Shown piece by piece: positions 28,547-37,566 of a DNA stretch of 64,000 nt. The DNA comes from Modestobacter sp. VKM Ac-2986 (GTDB lineage Bacteria; Actinomycetota; Actinomycetes; Mycobacteriales; Geodermatophilaceae): assembly GCF_026967795.1 (NCBI RefSeq), contig NZ_JAPVBH010000005.1, forward strand, positions 124,771 to 188,770, written 5' to 3'. The notes beneath the pieces are model-generated. The model saw only the letters and a program-made list of their open reading frames with translations, had not been told where the DNA came from and searched no databases. A program made the position numbers and the translations under genes. Positions within the stretch are counted from its first letter, which is position 1. Each line of letters opens with the position of its first letter.

Positions 28547-28598
28547 CCCCGTCGCAGGGGCCCGCCGCGCCCGTGCGAGCGGTGGGAGGGCGACGGGG
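28547..28598. terminator. Hairpin between convergent genes
   Basis: CCCCGTCGC (28547-28555) pairs perfectly with GCGACGGGG (28590-28598); the loop is 34 nt and GC-rich. It lies between the convergent stops at 28509 and 28605. Confidence 0.5.
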
Positions 28599-28604
28599 TC
28601 CCGA

Positions 28605-29207
28605 TCAGCGGAGGCGGCGCACCTCGGCGGCGACCTCGTCGAAGCGGGCGCGGCTGAGGGCCGCCCCCTCGCGCCGGACGTCGCCGGGCTCGATCCGCAG
28701 CACCCGGTCCACCCGCGCCTCGCTGGGACGGCCCTGCTTGTCCCAGGGGCCGGTGCCCACGTCCACCCAGTGCCGGCCGCGTCGTGCCTCGTCGGCGGCG
28801 TCGCGGTCGTGGTCCTGGCTGCTGAGCATCAGCCCGAGCAGCGCGCCGCCGTCCCGGCCGATCACCAGCACGGGGCGGTCCTTGCCGCGGCCGTCGTTCT
28901 CCTCGAACGGGACCCACGCCCAGACGATCTCGCCGGGGTCGGGCGCGCCGTCGTCGACCGGGGCGTACTCCATCCGCACCGGGCCGGCGTGGTCGGTGAC
29001 CGGACCGGGCCGGGTGGCGATCGGGCCGGGCGCCGGGAGCGGGGCCCGCGTGGGGGTCGGCCCGTCGCTGTGCCCCCCGCCGCGGCCCAGGGTCCGAACG
29101 CCCTCGCGGACGACGGCCACGGCCAGCCGTCCCAGCTGTGCTCTCCAGTTGCTGCCCGCCACGGCCGTCACGGTATAGGCCCCCGGGGGACGGCGGCGTG
29201 CCGCCAT
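28605..29207 (-). CDS. PemK/MazF-like toxin-family protein
   Basis: About 200 residues. The C-terminal 120 resemble the PemK/MazF endoribonuclease fold: PGEIVWAWVPFEENDGRGKDRPVLVIGRD contains the P-G-x-I-x-W and RPVLV elements (given by pieces), followed by GLMLSSQDHDRD and WVDVGTGPWDKQGRPSEARVD. The first 75 residues are Arg/Pro/Gly-rich and probably not part of the fold. No antitoxin gene adjoins it, so it may be a solitary family member rather than a functional toxin. ATG 29207 is one of several possible starts. Confidence 0.72.
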   Translation of the reverse strand: MAARRRPPGAYTVTAVAGSNWRAQLGRLAVAVVREGVRTLGRGGGHSDGPTPTRAPLPAPGPIATRPGPVTDHAGPVRMEYAPVDDGAPDPGEIVWAWVPFEENDGRGKDRPVLVIGRDGGALLGLMLSSQDHDRDAADEARRGRHWVDVGTGPWDKQGRPSEARVDRVLRIEPGDVRREGAALSRARFDEVAAEVRRLR

Positions 29208-29398
29208 CGACACGCCGCCGCCGCGCCGCGCCCTCTCGCGCGTCGATGACCTGCGAGAGCACACGCGTGTGATCCTCGCCGTGGACGGTCTCGGTGGGAG
29301 AGGACCTGGTCACACCCGCGGTTGAGCGGGGCCGTGGCGGGCCACACTCCTATCGGCGACCCCCACCACGGCGGCGCTTCGGGGGAGAGGGTCGAACG

Positions 29399-29614
29399 AT
29401 GACCACAGTGCAGCCAGTCGTCCCGGTCCACGTGCCGGTGACCGCGCTGGCGCAGCCAGCGGTCCGCGCGAGTGCGCTCGCGGCGTTCCAGCTGGTGGAG
29501 GACGCCCGCTACCGGGCTCCGGAACGACGTCGCCGCGACGAGCGCCGGCGCGTGCTCGCCCAGCGCGCGGTCGCCGAGCGCAAGGCCGAGCGGGAACACC
29601 CCACCGAGCCCTGA
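29399..29614 (+). CDS. Small hypothetical protein, Arg/Glu-rich C-terminus
   Basis: A 71-residue protein starting at ATG 29399, 8 nt after GGGAGAGG. The N-terminal half (VQPVVPVHVPVTALAQPAV) is Val/Pro-rich; the C-terminal half is a strongly charged helix (RRRRDERRRVLAQRAVAERKAE). No recognised domain. The good ribosome-binding site and codon pattern support a real gene; function unknown. It is not an obvious partner of the PemK-like protein, which is on the other strand. Confidence 0.55.
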   Translation: MTTVQPVVPVHVPVTALAQPAVRASALAAFQLVEDARYRAPERRRRDERRRVLAQRAVAERKAEREHPTEP

Positions 29615-29616
29615 AG

Positions 29617-29648
29617 GCCCCCCGCTCGGCGAGCTGAGCGGCGGGTCC
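29617..29648. terminator. Hairpin between convergent genes
   Basis: CCGCTC (29622-29627) pairs with GAGCGG (29636-29641), extended by flanking G/C runs. It lies between the convergent stops at 29614 and 29661. Confidence 0.45.
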
Positions 29649-29660
29649 CCGCAGGCGGGC

Positions 29661-30257
29661 CTAGAGCTCCTGGGCGAGGTCGGCGCGGATGGTCGCGTCG
29701 TCGGGGAGCGGGGTGTCCAGGGCGCAGTGGTCGCGGAGCACCTGGCCGAACGGGGTGAACGTCGCGCGGTCGACCTGCGCGTCGGCGTCCCACAGGCCCG
29801 CGCGCATGACCGCCTTGGCGCAGTGGAAGTAGGCGCCGGTCACCTGCACGACCATCACCGAGCGCGGCGGCTTGCCGAACTCGGTGAGGTCGATGCCGAG
29901 GGCGTCGGGCTCGACGAGCGTCGTCGTCCCGTAGACCTTGAGCGTCTCCTCGAAGCCGGGGACGAAGAACTGCAGCGCCACCCGCGGGTTGGCCGCCACC
30001 TTGCGCAGGCTGTCGAGCCGGTTGTTGCCGGTGCGGTCGGGCATGGCCAGCCGGTGCTCGTCGAGCACGTGCACGAAGCCCCGGCCGCCGCCGCGCGGGG
30101 AGATCTCCGGCCAGCCGTCGGCACTGGCCGTGGACAGCATCGCGAAGGGGGACAGGCCGATGAACGCCGCGCAGTGCGCGTCGACGTGGTCGATCTCCTT
30201 GTCCAGCACCAGTTGCGAGGGCGGGCGGTAGGAGGCGAGCACCGTCGAGTCGTCCAC
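29661..30257 (-). CDS. FMN-dependent PPOX-type flavoprotein (MSMEG_1061-like)
   Basis: A 198-residue split-barrel flavoprotein of the pyridoxamine-phosphate-oxidase-like superfamily. LSTASADGWPEISPRGGGRGF and NNRLDSLRKVAANPRVALQFFVPG (by segment) are the FMN-binding strands, and YFHCAKAVMRAGLWD near the C-terminus matches the subgroup often labelled MSMEG_1061/DR2398. The substrate is unknown. GTG 30257 is 24 bp from the divergent thioesterase start, so both genes share a very compact promoter region. Confidence 0.82.
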   Translation of the reverse strand: MDDSTVLASYRPPSQLVLDKEIDHVDAHCAAFIGLSPFAMLSTASADGWPEISPRGGGRGFVHVLDEHRLAMPDRTGNNRLDSLRKVAANPRVALQFFVPGFEETLKVYGTTTLVEPDALGIDLTEFGKPPRSVMVVQVTGAYFHCAKAVMRAGLWDADAQVDRATFTPFGQVLRDHCALDTPLPDDATIRADLAQEL

Positions 30258-30281
30258 CCCGCGACGGTAGCGTGCCGTGGC

Positions 30282-30659
30282 GTGCGCGACGTCTGGAGTT
30301 CCCCCGTCCGCTTCGCCGAGTGCGACCAGGGCGCGGTGGTCTTCAACGGCCACTACCTGACCTGGGCGCACGAGGCGGTCGAGGCGTGGTGGACCGCGCT
30401 CGGGCTGCCCTTCGCCGACACCGGCCTGGACCAGCGGATCAAGGCCGCGTCGCTGGAGTGGAGCTCCTCGGCCCGCTACGGCGACACGGTCACCGTCGAC
30501 GCCGAGCTGGACCGGATGGGCAGCACCAGCTTCACCGCGGTCCTCACCGTCCGGGTGGGCGAGCGGGTCTGCTGCGTCGTGCGCTCGACCTACGTCGCGG
30601 TGGCCGACGGGGTCGCCGTCCCGTGGCCGGAGCACGTGCGGACCCTGCTGCAGGGCTGA
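30282..30659 (+). CDS. Hot-dog-fold acyl-CoA thioesterase (4HBT family)
   Basis: A 125-residue thioesterase. The 4-hydroxybenzoyl-CoA thioesterase motif is visible as VRFAECDQGAVVFNGHYL with the catalytic Asp, and the central helix follows as WAHEAVEAWW. Strands with YGDTVTVDAELDRMGSTSF complete the hot-dog fold. It probably hydrolyses acyl-CoA; chain length is unknown. It is divergent from the PPOX flavoprotein. Confidence 0.85.
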   Translation: MRDVWSSPVRFAECDQGAVVFNGHYLTWAHEAVEAWWTALGLPFADTGLDQRIKAASLEWSSSARYGDTVTVDAELDRMGSTSFTAVLTVRVGERVCCVVRSTYVAVADGVAVPWPEHVRTLLQG

Positions 30660-30662
30660 CAT

Positions 30663-30709
30663 CTGCGTTCTCGTGGTCTCCCGCGGCCCAGGAGGCCACG
30701 AGGACGCAG
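30663..30709. terminator. Bidirectional terminator between thioesterase and cobQ
   Basis: CTGCGTTCTCGTGG (30663-30676) pairs with CCACGAGGACGCAG (30696-30709) at 13 of 14 positions, loop 19 nt, between convergent stops at 30659 and 30722. Confidence 0.65.
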
Positions 30710-30721
30710 GTCTCGCGCCGG

Positions 30722-32206
30722 TCAGTGCGGGCCGATCACCGGCAGCCCGGTCGGCGGGCCCTCCTCGACCAGCCGCCACAGGGCGTCGGTGTCGGCGTGC
30801 TCGACGACCAGGTCGCCCAGGGCGTTCAGCCTGGCCTCGCGGACGGCGGCGAAGTCGGTGTCGGGCGCGGCGGTGAACCTGCGGCCGGCGATCCCGGCCA
30901 CCTCGGCCAGGAAGGCGCGGCGGAAACCGTCGTTCTCCAGCGCGCCGTGCCACGTCGTCCCGAAGACCGCCCCGGACCGGGCGCCGTCCAGGAACGGTTC
31001 CGCGGAACCGTCGACGGTGACCACGCCGTGGTGGATCTCGTACCCGCGCACCGGGTGGCCCAGCGCCGCCCCGAGCGGGCGGCCCAGGGTCTTGTCCGGG
31101 GCGAACCGGACGTCGGTGGGCAGCAGTCCCAGGCCCGGGACGGCGCCGGCCCGGGACTCCACGTCGTCGGTGATCGTGCGGGCCAGCATCTGGTGCCCGC
31201 CACAGATGCCCAGCACCGCGCGGCCCTCGGCGGCCTGGCGGGCCACGGCGTCGGCCAGGCCGGTCTCCCGGAGCCACCGCAGGTCGGCCACCGTGGCCCG
31301 GGTGCCGGGCAGCACCACCAGGTCGGCGTCGGCGAGCTCCTCCGGGCGGGTGGCGTAGCGCACCAGCACGCCCGGCTCGGCGGCCAGCGCGTCGAGGTCG
31401 GTGAAGTTGGACAGCCGCGGCAGCCGGACGACCGAGACCCGCAGCACGTCCTCCCCGTGCGGGGGCCCGGCCGGTTCGGCGACGCCGACCCCGAGGGAGT
31501 CCTCGACGTCGAGGTGCAGGCCGGTCTGCCAGGGCAGCACGCCCAGCGTCGGCCGGCCGGTGAGCGCGGCCAGCTGGTCCAGACCCGGGGCGAGCAGCCG
31601 CACGTCACCGCGGAACTTGTTGACCAGGAACCCGGCCACCAGCGCCTGGTCGGCCGGCGGCATCAGCGCGACGGTGCCGTAGAGGGCGGCGAACACCCCG
31701 CCGCGGTCGATGTCGCCGACCACGACCACGGGCAGGTGCGCGGCGGTGGCCAGGCCCATGTTGGCGATGTCGTCGGCGCGCAGGTTGATCTCGGTGGGGG
31801 AGCCGGCGCCCTCGCAGACCACCACGTCGAACCGGGAGCGCAGGTCGGCCAGGCAGGCCAGCGCCTGCTCCAGCAGCGCGGCCTTCATCGGCCGGTAGCT
31901 CAGCGCCGTCACGTCGGCGACGGCCTTGCCCAGCACGACGACCTGGCTGGCGTTGTCGCCACCGGGCTTGAGCAGCACCGGGTTCATCGCGGCCTCGGGC
32001 TCGACCCGGGCGGCGGCGGCCTGCATCACCTGGGCGCGGCCGATCTCGGCGCCGTCGGCGGTGACCATCGAGTTGTTGCTCATGTTCTGCGCCTTGAACG
32101 GCGCCACCCGCACGCCCTCGCGGGCCAGCCAGCGGCAGATGCCGGCGGTGACGACCGACTTCCCGGCGTCGGAGGTGGTGCCGGCGACGAGCAGCGCGCC
32201 GCTCAT
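30722..32206 (-). CDS. cobQ: Cobyric acid synthase
   Basis: A 494-residue glutamine-dependent amidotransferase that amidates carboxylates b, d, e and g of adenosylcobyrinic acid diamide. The N-terminal ATPase has [31 protein letters not shown] and the [13 protein letters not shown] motif; the C-terminal glutaminase has [12 protein letters not shown] (catalytic Cys) and the late GYEIHHGVV. Full family length. It follows an acyltransferase gene by 19 bp on the same strand, not a cob operon, so it may be expressed separately. Confidence 0.96.
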   Translation of the reverse strand: MSGALLVAGTTSDAGKSVVTAGICRWLAREGVRVAPFKAQNMSNNSMVTADGAEIGRAQVMQAAAARVEPEAAMNPVLLKPGGDNASQVVVLGKAVADVTALSYRPMKAALLEQALACLADLRSRFDVVVCEGAGSPTEINLRADDIANMGLATAAHLPVVVVGDIDRGGVFAALYGTVALMPPADQALVAGFLVNKFRGDVRLLAPGLDQLAALTGRPTLGVLPWQTGLHLDVEDSLGVGVAEPAGPPHGEDVLRVSVVRLPRLSNFTDLDALAAEPGVLVRYATRPEELADADLVVLPGTRATVADLRWLRETGLADAVARQAAEGRAVLGICGGHQMLARTITDDVESRAGAVPGLGLLPTDVRFAPDKTLGRPLGAALGHPVRGYEIHHGVVTVDGSAEPFLDGARSGAVFGTTWHGALENDGFRRAFLAEVAGIAGRRFTAAPDTDFAAVREARLNALGDLVVEHADTDALWRLVEEGPPTGLPVIGPH

Positions 32207-32225
32207 CGGGGAGCTCTGGAACGGG

Positions 32226-32891
32226 TCACGCCGCGTCGGGCTTCTCGCCCCAGCCGGCCTTCTCCTGCCCGGACAGCGCGGCGATCGACTCCATCACCCG
32301 GTCGGTGACCTCGCGCCGGGCCCGGTTGCTGCCGGCCTGGCCGCGGTGCTCGGGGAAGACCAGCGGCTCGCCGAAGGTCACCGACACCTTGTGCGGGCGT
32401 GGCCACCGGGCGCCGATCGGCTGGACCCGGTCGGTGCCGATGACGGCGACCGGCACGACCGGGCAGTCGGCGGTGAGCGCCAGCCAGGCGACGCCGGTCT
32501 TGCCGCGGGCCAGCCGGCCGTCGCGGGAGCGGGTGCCCTCGGGGTAGATGCCGAACGCGCCGCCGTCCCGGAGCACGCCCATCGCGGTGTCCAGCGCGGC
32601 CTGGGCGGCGCGGTGGTCCTGGCGCTCGACCGGGAGCGCGCCGAGGGCGGTGAACAGCGTGCGGGACACCCAGCCGCTGAACCCCGGGCCCCGCCAGTAC
32701 TCGGCCTTGGCCAGGTAGGCGACCCGGCGCGGCGCGACGAGCGGGATGCCGATGCTGTCGATGAAGGACAGGTGGTTGCTGGCGAGGATGACCGGGCCGG
32801 TCAGCGGCACGTTCTCGCGGCCGACGACCGTGGGCCGGAAGACCACGAAGACCAGCGGCCGCAGCACGAACCGAACCAGCAGGTAGAACAC
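32226..32891 (-). CDS. 1-acyl-sn-glycerol-3-phosphate acyltransferase (PlsC family)
   Basis: A 221-residue acyltransferase. The catalytic HX4D box is NHLSFID, followed by the substrate motif [12 protein letters not shown] and [11 protein letters not shown], all typical of PlsC/AGPAT. The N-terminal [16 protein letters not shown] helix anchors it to the membrane. Role: phosphatidic acid synthesis or remodelling. GTG 32891 is preferred; an in-frame start at 32927 would add 12 polar residues. It is 19 bp upstream of cobQ. Confidence 0.88.
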   Translation of the reverse strand: MFYLLVRFVLRPLVFVVFRPTVVGRENVPLTGPVILASNHLSFIDSIGIPLVAPRRVAYLAKAEYWRGPGFSGWVSRTLFTALGALPVERQDHRAAQAALDTAMGVLRDGGAFGIYPEGTRSRDGRLARGKTGVAWLALTADCPVVPVAVIGTDRVQPIGARWPRPHKVSVTFGEPLVFPEHRGQAGSNRARREVTDRVMESIAALSGQEKAGWGEKPDAA

Positions 32892-32990
32892 CGCGCCGTC
32901 ATCCCCCGTCCCGTCCCGCGCCCGCACCGGTGCGGGGTCCGGTCGATCCTGCCCGACGTGCGCGGGACCAGGACGGGCGGGGGAGCGTGC

Positions 32991-33695
32991 TCAGGCCGGG
33001 TGGGGCGGGGGCGAGGCGTCGTGCAGGATCTCGCGGACGTCGTCGGGCAGCGGGTTGCGTCCGCTGGCCGAGTCGATGATCAGGACGGCGACGTCGCGCA
33101 CCTTGCGGTGGGTGTGGCTGGAGATGTGCGCCAGCAGGTCGAAGGCCACCTGGTCGCCGCAGCTCATCAGCACCATCAGGACGCCCTTCGCCTGCTCGAT
33201 GGCCGCGCGGCTGGCCATCGCGCTGCGGAGCTGCTCCACCTCGGTCTGCAGGTGGCGAACCACGTCGTCGCTGCCCGCCGGTCGCTCGTCGGTGACGTCG
33301 ACGGCCAGGCCGGACAGCGCCAGGACCCCGTCGGCCGGGTCGGCCTCCGGCTCGCAGACGACCAGCACCGTCCGGCCGGTGCCGTCGCCGCGGTGGACCC
33401 GGCACTCGCGGGCGAAGGGCGCGCCCGAGGTCCCGGCGGCGGCCAGTGCCTCCTGCAGGGCGGGACGGTCGTCGGCGTGCACGTGGGACAGCAGCAACTG
33501 GACGGTGGGCTGCACCGCGCCGACGGGCACCTGGAGCAGGTCGTGCAGCTCGGGCGACCACCACCACGTCCCGGTGGTCAGGTCGCCGCGGAAGCGGCCG
33601 GCCACCCGGGTGGTGCCGGCCGGAGGAGCAGCTGCCCGGTGGACCCGGCGGGATCCCGGCTCAGCCGCACGAGGGAGTGCCGAGGTGGAGGACAT
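32991..33695 (-). CDS. PAS-ANTAR domain RNA-binding antiterminator
   Basis: A 234-residue regulator. Residues about 30-130 form a PAS_3-type fold (GTWWWSPELHDLLQV, HVHADDRPALQEAL, RVHRGDGTGRTVLVV). The C-terminal ANTAR domain has the diagnostic SRAAIEQAKGVLMVLMSCG and a second helix pair with AFDLLAHISSHTHRKVRDVA. ANTAR proteins bind paired RNA hairpins and block transcription termination. The signal sensed by the PAS domain is unknown. ATG 33695. Confidence 0.9.
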   Translation of the reverse strand: MSSTSALPRAAEPGSRRVHRAAAPPAGTTRVAGRFRGDLTTGTWWWSPELHDLLQVPVGAVQPTVQLLLSHVHADDRPALQEALAAAGTSGAPFARECRVHRGDGTGRTVLVVCEPEADPADGVLALSGLAVDVTDERPAGSDDVVRHLQTEVEQLRSAMASRAAIEQAKGVLMVLMSCGDQVAFDLLAHISSHTHRKVRDVAVLIIDSASGRNPLPDDVREILHDASPPPHPA

Positions 33696-33923
33696 CGTGT
33701 TCGACCGATCTCTGCTGACGCACCCTCGTCTCGGGTGGGGCCGCCGAGCCGTGCGCTCGACCGTGACGACCCATCGGCCCCTCGGGACCGACCGCTCCAG
33801 TCCCCAGCAAGTTACCGCCGGATCGGTGCACATGCACCCGAGACCGGAGGCGGTCGTGCGCAACCGCATGGCGCGTCGGTTGGTACGCGCCCGGTCACCG
33901 ACCGTGCAGCTGCACGCGATCGG

Positions 33924-34853
33924 TCAACGGCGGAGCCGGCTCGCCGCCGCCAGCGCGGCCGCAGCGACCCAGACCGCGCGGGAGAGCCGGACGGCCCGGG
34001 CGACGTCGGTCCGCGCCGGCGGTCGGCCGTCGCCGAGCACGGGCCGCTCCTCCACCCGGGCGCCGTAGACGTTGCGCCCGCCCAGCCGCAGGTCCAGCGC
34101 ACCGGCCAGCGAGGCCTCGCACCGGCCGGCGTTCGGGCTGGGGTGGGCGGCGCCGTCCCGCCGCCACACCCGCCACGCGCCCGACGGCGACCCGCCGGCC
34201 AGCGGCGCGGTGAGCACGGTGAGGACGGCGGTGAGGCGGGCCGGCACCCAGTTGACGACGTCGTCGAACCGGGCGGCGGCCCAGCCGAAGCGGGCGTACC
34301 GCGCCGACCGGTACCCGACCATCGCGTCCAGGGTGTTCGCCGCTCGGTAGCCCAGCAGCCCGGGCAGGCCGGCGACCGCACCCCAGAACAGCGGGGCGAC
34401 CGCGGCGTCGGAGGTGTTCTCCGCGACCGACTCGACGGTGGCCCGGACCAGCTCCGGCTCGCCCAGCCCGCTGGGGTCGCGCCCGGCCAGGGTCGACAGG
34501 TGCGCCCGGGCGGCGGGCAGGTCGCCGGCGGCCAGGTGCCGCTCCATGGTGTCCGCGGCCCGGCCCAGCGAGGTGCCGCCGAGCACCGCCCAGGTGGCCA
34601 GGGCGGTCGCCGCCGTCCGGGCCACCGGGTGCTGCGCGGTCAGCCGGGACGTCGCCGTCCCGACCCCGACCGCCGCCCCGACGCAGAAGCCGGCGTACGC
34701 GACGCCCGCGGCGCGGGAGTCGCGCCACATCCGCCGCTCCAGGGCGGCGGCAGCCTGCCCGAAGCCGGCGACCGGGTGGCCGCGGCGGGGGTCGGCGACC
34801 AGCAGGTCGGCGGCGGCACCGAGGGCCAGGCCGGCGGCGGTCGCACGGCTCAC
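33924..34853 (-). CDS. cobD: Adenosylcobinamide-phosphate synthase CobD/CbiB
   Basis: A 309-residue membrane enzyme attaching aminopropanol (phosphate) to adenosylcobyric acid. Motifs: DLLVADPRRGHPVAGFG, ESVAENTSDAAVAPLFWG, GLLGYRAANTLDAMVGYRS and the C-terminal NAGRCEASLAGAL and RLGGRNVYG. These are the standard CbiB/CobD blocks, with several transmembrane helices between. Start GTG 34853 gives the usual family length; a 28-codon upstream extension is open but Arg/Pro-rich. It stands alone, divergent from def. The substrate precursor would come from the CobC domain at 17-19 kb. Confidence 0.93.
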   Translation of the reverse strand: MSRATAAGLALGAAADLLVADPRRGHPVAGFGQAAAALERRMWRDSRAAGVAYAGFCVGAAVGVGTATSRLTAQHPVARTAATALATWAVLGGTSLGRAADTMERHLAAGDLPAARAHLSTLAGRDPSGLGEPELVRATVESVAENTSDAAVAPLFWGAVAGLPGLLGYRAANTLDAMVGYRSARYARFGWAAARFDDVVNWVPARLTAVLTVLTAPLAGGSPSGAWRVWRRDGAAHPSPNAGRCEASLAGALDLRLGGRNVYGARVEERPVLGDGRPPARTDVARAVRLSRAVWVAAAALAAASRLRR

Positions 34854-34972
34854 CGGGCGGCCGTCCCGGTGCGACGTCGGGGGCTGCCCCCGGTGGGGGG
34901 CAGGGCTCGAGCGGCGGCGGTGGGCATCGGCGGCCACGGTAGGGCAGCGTCGCGACCCTAGGATCAGCGGTC

Positions 34973-35530
34973 ATGCGCCTGCCCGGCCGTTACGACGGCG
35001 TTGCCCGCCCGATCGTCACCTACGGCAGCAACCCCGTGCTGCACCGTGCCTGTGCTCCGGTGACCGTCTTCGACAAGGACCTGCGGCACCTGGTGCTGGA
35101 CATGTTCGCCAGCATGGCCGCCGCCGACGGCGTGGGGCTGGCGGCCAACCAGATCGGCGTGGACGCCCGGGTCTTCGTCATCGACTGCCCCGACGCCGAC
35201 GGCGAGGACGTCGTCGGGGTCGTGGTGAACCCGGTGCTGACGGTCCTCGAGCCGGTGGACGGCGAGCCCGCGGTCGAGGTCACCGACGAGGGCTGCCTGT
35301 CGGTGCCCGGGCCCTACGCCGAGCTGGAACGGGCCTTTCGCGCCCGGGTGGACGGCGTCGACGTGCACGGTGACCCGGTGTCGATCGAGGCGACCGGCAT
35401 GGCGGCGCGCTGCCTGCAGCACGAGGTCGACCACCTGAACGGCACCGTCTACGTCGACCTGCTGCCCGCCGAGCAGCGCGAGCTGCTGCTGGCCGAGGCC
35501 GCCGGCCCCGAGGGCGAGCTGCCCGCGTGA
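34973..35530 (+). CDS. def: Peptide deformylase
   Basis: A 185-residue metalloenzyme that removes the formyl group from nascent proteins. The three metal-site motifs are intact: GVGLAANQIG, EGCLSVPG (metal Cys) and QHEVDHLNG (two metal His and catalytic Glu). An actinobacterial type I/III-like form. It is followed 34 bp later by cobL, possibly as one transcript. Confidence 0.95.
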   Translation: MRLPGRYDGVARPIVTYGSNPVLHRACAPVTVFDKDLRHLVLDMFASMAAADGVGLAANQIGVDARVFVIDCPDADGEDVVGVVVNPVLTVLEPVDGEPAVEVTDEGCLSVPGPYAELERAFRARVDGVDVHGDPVSIEATGMAARCLQHEVDHLNGTVYVDLLPAEQRELLLAEAAGPEGELPA

Positions 35531-35564
35531 GGGCCCAGGCCCGTCCCCGCGTCCGGACCAGGGC

Positions 35565-36785
35565 ATGAGCGCGCCCGAGGGGTGGACGGTCACCGTCGTC
35601 GGCATCGGTGCCGACGGGTGGGACGGGCTGTCCCCGGCGGCCCGGCGGGCGGTCGAGGGGGCCGAGGTGCTGCGCGGCAGCAGTCGCCAGCTGTCCCTGG
35701 TGCCCGACGGGGTCCCCGCCGAGCGGGTGCCGTGGCCCTCGCCGATGGCGCTGGCGGTGCGCGAGCTGCCCGACGCCCACCCCGGCCGCCGCGTCGTCGT
35801 CCTGGCCAGCGGTGACCCGATGTACTCCGGGATCGGCACGACCCTGGTGCGCTGGTTCGGTGCCGCCGCCGTCGACGTCGTCCCGCACCCCTCGTCGGTG
35901 ACCTGGGCCTGCTCGCGGATGGGCTGGTCGGTCGAGGAGACCACCGTCGTCTCGGTGGTCTGGAAGCCGGTCGAGCTGCTGGCCGCGCAGGTGTCCCCGG
36001 GCCGCCGGCTGCTGGTGCTCGGCGCCGACGGCAGCACCCCCGCCGAGGTCGCCCGCCGGCTCACCGACTGGGGGTACGGCGCCAGCCGGCTCACCGCGCT
36101 GTCCCAGCTCGGCGGGCCCACCGAGCAGCGGTCCACCGGGACGGCGGCGGACTGGCCGCACGTGCAGACCGACCCGCTGACGATCACCGCCGTCGAGGCG
36201 GTCGCCGACCCCGGGACCGTGCCGCTGGCCACCGTGCCCGGGCTGCCCGACGACGCCTACCGCCACGACGGGCAGCTGACCAAGCGCGACGTCCGCGCGG
36301 TGACGCTGTCCCGGCTGGTCCCGCTGCCCGGGCAGCTGCTCTGGGACGTCGGCGCCGGCGCCGGCTCGATCGGCATCGAGTGGATGCGGGCGCACCCCTC
36401 GTGCCGCGCGGTCGCCGTCGAGTCCGACCCCGAGCGCGCGCACCGGGTCGGGCAGAACGCCGCCCGGCTCGGCGTCCCCGGCCTGCAGGTGGTGCGCGGC
36501 CGGGCACCGGAGGCGCTGGGCGACCTGCCCGCCCCGGACGCGGTCTTCGTGGGCGGCGGGGCGACCGTGCCCGGCGTGCTGGAGAACTGCTGGGACGCCC
36601 TGCCACCGGGCGGCCGGCTGGTGGTGAACGCGGTGACCGTGGAGAGCGAGGTCGTGCTCGCGCACTGGCGGGAGCGGGTCGGCGGCTCGCTGACCCGGAT
36701 CCAGGTCGCCACGGCCGCACCGGTCGGCGGCTTCACCGGCTGGAAGCCGGCCATGCCCGTGACGATCTGGAGCGTGACCCGGTGA
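35565..36785 (+). CDS. cobL: Precorrin-6Y C5,15-methyltransferase (CbiE-CbiT fusion, CobL)
   Basis: A 406-residue bifunctional enzyme. Residues 1-200 are the CbiE-type methyltransferase (VVGIGADGWDGL, LASGDPMYSGIG). Residues about 230-406 are CbiT, with the SAM site WDVGAGAGSIGIEW and DAVFVGGGATVPG; this half also decarboxylates the C12 acetate. Full length for CobL. The stop overlaps cobM's GTG by 4 nt. Confidence 0.95.
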   Translation: MSAPEGWTVTVVGIGADGWDGLSPAARRAVEGAEVLRGSSRQLSLVPDGVPAERVPWPSPMALAVRELPDAHPGRRVVVLASGDPMYSGIGTTLVRWFGAAAVDVVPHPSSVTWACSRMGWSVEETTVVSVVWKPVELLAAQVSPGRRLLVLGADGSTPAEVARRLTDWGYGASRLTALSQLGGPTEQRSTGTAADWPHVQTDPLTITAVEAVADPGTVPLATVPGLPDDAYRHDGQLTKRDVRAVTLSRLVPLPGQLLWDVGAGAGSIGIEWMRAHPSCRAVAVESDPERAHRVGQNAARLGVPGLQVVRGRAPEALGDLPAPDAVFVGGGATVPGVLENCWDALPPGGRLVVNAVTVESEVVLAHWRERVGGSLTRIQVATAAPVGGFTGWKPAMPVTIWSVTR

Positions 36786-37546
36786 CCGTCCACTTCATCG
36801 GCGCCGGCCCCGGCGCCGCCGACCTGGTCACCGTGCGGGCGGCCCGGCTCATCGCCTCGTCCCCGGTCTGCCTCTACGCCGGGGCCCTGGTGCCGCGCGA
36901 GCTGCTCGACAGCGCCCCGGCCGGCGCCCGGCTGGTCGACACCGCCGACCTGGACCTCGACCAGATCACCGCCGAGCTGGTGGCCGCGCACGCCGCCGGA
37001 CACGACGTCGCCCGGCTGCACTCCGGTGACCCGTCGGTGTACAGCGCGATGGCCGAGCAGATGCGCCGGCTCGACGCGGCCGGGGTGCCCTACGACGTCG
37101 TCCCGGGGGTGCCCTCGTTCGCCGCCGCGGCCGCCTCGCTCAAGCGCGAGCTGACCGTGCCGGGGGTGGCGCAGACCGTCGTCCTCACCCGGACGTCGGC
37201 GCGCTCGACGCCGATGCCGCCGGGGGAGACCCTCGCCGCGTACGCCGCGACCGGCGCGACGCTCGTGCTGCACCTGGCCGTGCAGCGCCTGGACGTCCTG
37301 GCCCCCGAGCTCGCCGCGCACTACGGCGAGGACTGCCCGGTCGCGGTGGTCGCCAAGGCCAGCCGGGACGACGAGCTGGTGCTGCGCGGCACGCTCGCCG
37401 ACATCGCCGTGCAGGTGGCCGAGGCCGGCGTCCGGCGGACGGCGATCGTCGTCGTCGGCCGGGTGCTCACCGCCGGCGAGTTCCCCGACAGCCACCTCTA
37501 CTCGACGACGCGGGAACGCTCGAGCGGAGTGGATCCGTCGGCGTGA
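36782..37546 (+). CDS. cobM: Precorrin-4 C11-methyltransferase
   Basis: A 254-residue SAM-dependent methyltransferase of the tetrapyrrole family: FIGAGPGAADLVTVRA, LYAGALVP, RLHSGDPSVYSAMAEQM, VPGVPSFAAAAA and the SARSTPMP loop characteristic of CobM/CbiF. Translationally coupled to cobL. The stop codon lies in the loop of the downstream terminator hairpin. Confidence 0.95.
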   Translation: MTVHFIGAGPGAADLVTVRAARLIASSPVCLYAGALVPRELLDSAPAGARLVDTADLDLDQITAELVAAHAAGHDVARLHSGDPSVYSAMAEQMRRLDAAGVPYDVVPGVPSFAAAAASLKRELTVPGVAQTVVLTRTSARSTPMPPGETLAAYAATGATLVLHLAVQRLDVLAPELAAHYGEDCPVAVVAKASRDDELVLRGTLADIAVQVAEAGVRRTAIVVVGRVLTAGEFPDSHLYSTTRERSSGVDPSA

Positions 37547-37564
37547 GCGCGACGGATCCACTCC
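37526..37564. terminator. Bidirectional terminator spanning the cobM stop codon
   Basis: Perfect 15-bp arms: GGAGTGGATCCGTCG (37526-37540) and its complement at 37550-37564 with a 9-nt loop holding the cobM TGA. It ends 2 bp before the convergent cbiD stop at 37567. Confidence 0.8.
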
Positions 37565-37566
37565 AC

